A DNA stretch of 7,100 bases, taken from Syntrophales bacterium (GTDB lineage: Bacteria; Desulfobacterota; Syntrophia; Syntrophales; UBA2192). Every line of letters starts with the position of its first letter. Positions within the stretch are counted from its first letter, which is position 1. Location: positions 1 to 7,100 of the forward strand of contig JALOPC010000102.1 in assembly GCA_025454095.1 (NCBI GenBank), read 5' to 3'. This document shows, piece after piece, positions 6,104 through 7,100 of this stretch. A program made the position numbers and the translations under genes. Under the pieces are notes generated by a model. The model was not told the DNA's origin. It worked only from the letters and a program-made list of their open reading frames with translations, and searched no databases.

Positions 6104-6451
6104 GTGATCCGAGGGGGGCTCCGGGGGCTCGCGGAGAGCTGGGAGGAGGTCGTCCGGGCCGTCGAAGAGGGGTACAGTCTCGGGCTCGACGACTATCTGA
6201 ACGACATGGACGGCCGCCAGCTCCTCGAAGAAGCCCTTGCCGTGGCGCCGGCACAGGAGAAAAAGGTTGCCGTGGCCCGTGTCCGGAAGGCCGATGCGGC
6301 CCTGCGGGCGCTCATGCGGCCGGCGGGAAGGTGTCTCTGGGGAGACGAGGCGGCCCGTCAGGAGGGTTGGACGGAAAAGAAAAACTGGTGGTACTACTGC
6401 CGGCCGATCGAGGCCGGCGATGAACTCCTCGCGGAACTCGACGAGGGCTGA
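6104..6451 (+). CDS. Hypothetical protein; 5' end probably frameshifted
   Basis: The coding frame gives an acidic, helical, soluble protein of about 115 residues. Features include ESWEEVVRAVEEGY near the start, a LDDYLNDMDGRQLLEEAL segment, and a Trp/Tyr-rich patch EKKNWWYYCRPI near the end. I do not recognise the family. The formal start in this frame is GTG at 6104 with a weak GGAG 3 bases upstream. The much better signal is AGAGG (6062-6066), 6 bases before ATG at 6073, which is one base out of frame. Removing one A from the AAA at 6076-6078 would join ATG to the coding frame and give MKTTIPSPEHVIRGG, a natural-looking N-terminus. The gene is therefore probably 125 residues in its intact form. 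It ends 12 bp from the convergent metallo-hydrolase gene. Confidence 0.7.
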   Translation: MIRGGLRGLAESWEEVVRAVEEGYSLGLDDYLNDMDGRQLLEEALAVAPAQEKKVAVARVRKADAALRALMRPAGRCLWGDEAARQEGWTEKKNWWYYCRPIEAGDELLAELDEG

Positions 6452-6463
6452 GCGGTCCGGGTC

Positions 6464-7100
6464 TCACCCGGTCCGTTGCCTGCCCGGTACATGCCGCTTC
6501 ATCCCTGCGACGCTGACGGGCAGGACGGCCCGTTCCCGCATGCGGACCTCGTCGGGGAGCGTCGAAAGCCTCGCCAGCCCCGGGTCCCTCTCCAGAAGCT
6601 CCTCCAGCACCCGCTCCTCGAATTTCCCGCCCTCCGCGCCTGCGTGTTTCACCGACAGCTCCATCCAGAGGTCGGCCTGCTCGATGGCCGTATTCATGAT
6701 CTCCCTGCATTTCTCGGTGCAGCCCCAGTGCGCAAAGCACAACAGGCTCGCGTCGAGCGAGGCAATTGTCTCGAGCGACCGTCGGTAGGCAGGGTAATGA
6801 AAACCGCCCGGAGGCGCCCCGACGCGGAGGTAAAAGCCGTTGTCAACCGCCCGGAGGCGCCCCGACGCGGAGGTAAAAGCCGTTGTCGAGCCCCAGGTAG
6901 ATGCCGGCCGCCTCCCCGGCAAAAACGATGCCGCCGACCCTGAAGGCGAGGTGATGGGGGGCGTGGCCGGGCGTGTCGATGCACTCGATCGTTTCCCCAG
7001 GCGTTTCGAAACGCTCCCGGAAAAGAAGGCTCTCCGCGGGGACCGGCCTCGGCCTGCCGTACATCTCGGCAATCCAGCCCAGGTTCTTCAGCGAAACCTC
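6464..7100 (-). pseudogene. Metallo-beta-lactamase-fold hydrolase, partial and frame-broken by a 43-bp duplication
   Basis: The C-terminal part of an MBL-fold metal-dependent hydrolase that continues past the window edge. The frame entering at 7100 carries DTPGHAPHH, the third metal-ligand motif, and GIVFAGEAAG, the fourth, where the usual Asp is Glu (codon 6912-6914). It continues to LDNGFYLRVGAPPGG and then meets TGA at 6845-6843. The rest of the protein (YRRSLETIASLD, then LCFAHWG with the last metal-ligand His) is in another frame, ending with TGA at 6466-6464. Removing one copy of the 43-bp duplication restores a single frame of 197 residues within the window. The HxHxDH motif would be upstream. 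As written, the product lacks its final metal ligand and about 110 C-terminal residues. Either the gene is a recent pseudogene or the duplication is an assembly error. Confidence 0.85.
6802..6887. repeat. Perfect 2 x 43-bp tandem duplication
   Basis: Positions 6802-6844 and 6845-6887 are identical. Because 43 is not a multiple of three, the second copy shifts the metallo-hydrolase frame by one base and creates a stop at the junction. Both copies encode the peptide DNGFYLRVGAPPGG in their respective frames, which is how the duplication shows in translation. Confidence 0.95.

Noticed and set aside
5838..6107. Open frames of about 60-90 codons on both strands across the palindromic element
   Set aside because: They translate the inverted-repeat DNA, have no ribosome-binding site, and show no protein-like composition.
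6073..6423. A 116-codon frame starting at the well-placed ATG 6073
   Set aside because: Beyond the first ten or so residues it is a Gly/Arg/Pro-rich low-complexity shadow. The neighbouring frame has normal protein composition and a sensible end.

Overview
The window looks like ordinary chromosomal DNA of a GC-rich (low-to-mid 60s %, by eye) Gram-negative bacterium. Lipobox lipoproteins, a three-PAS soluble hybrid histidine kinase with a stand-alone receiver, and G-rich heptad repeats between genes suggest a deltaproteobacterial (Desulfobacterota/Syntrophobacterales-like) genome. That placement is an impression from gene style; no marker gene is present to confirm it.

Layout. 1-126 is the tail of a YCII-domain protein. 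It converges, across a short G-rich heptad repeat (132-166), on a HAD-family hydrolase (189-794, minus). A 119-bp divergent spacer with a possible sigma-54 promoter leads into a signalling operon: a cytoplasmic hybrid histidine kinase (914-3766; PAS-PAS-PAS-HisKA-HATPase-REC-Hpt) followed 28 bp later by a single-domain response regulator (3795-4199). Together these carry every station of a His-Asp-His-Asp phosphorelay. A GC-rich hairpin at 4233-4263 probably ends the operon. Next come two minus-strand envelope genes, an EF-hand secreted protein (4881-5183) and a DUF4136-type lipoprotein (4338-4805), probably co-transcribed. Divergent from them is a small lipoprotein (5373-5831) whose C-terminal half resembles BECR-fold (Barnase/EndoU/colicin/RelE-like) toxin domains. 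The divergent spacer holds a perfect tandem repeat made of two copies of the palindrome GTTGCAAC lying over a plausible minus-strand promoter.

The right-hand end is the most irregular part. Immediately after the lipoprotein stop codon lies a 197-bp non-coding repeat-like element (5832-6028), built from a roughly 112-bp imperfect palindrome plus a 71-bp segment with two perfect small hairpins, all bounded by GGGCTGTT/AACAGCCC. It is followed by a small hypothetical gene (6104-6451) whose best ribosome-binding site and ATG (6073) are one base out of frame with the coding frame. Last is a metallo-beta-lactamase-fold gene (minus, running off the right edge) that is broken by a perfect 43-bp tandem duplication.

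I see no CRISPR array, tRNA, rRNA, transposase or recognisable defence island. The best candidates for something new are the BECR-like lipoprotein with its repeat-rich divergent promoter, the composite palindromic element, and the two reading-frame lesions.
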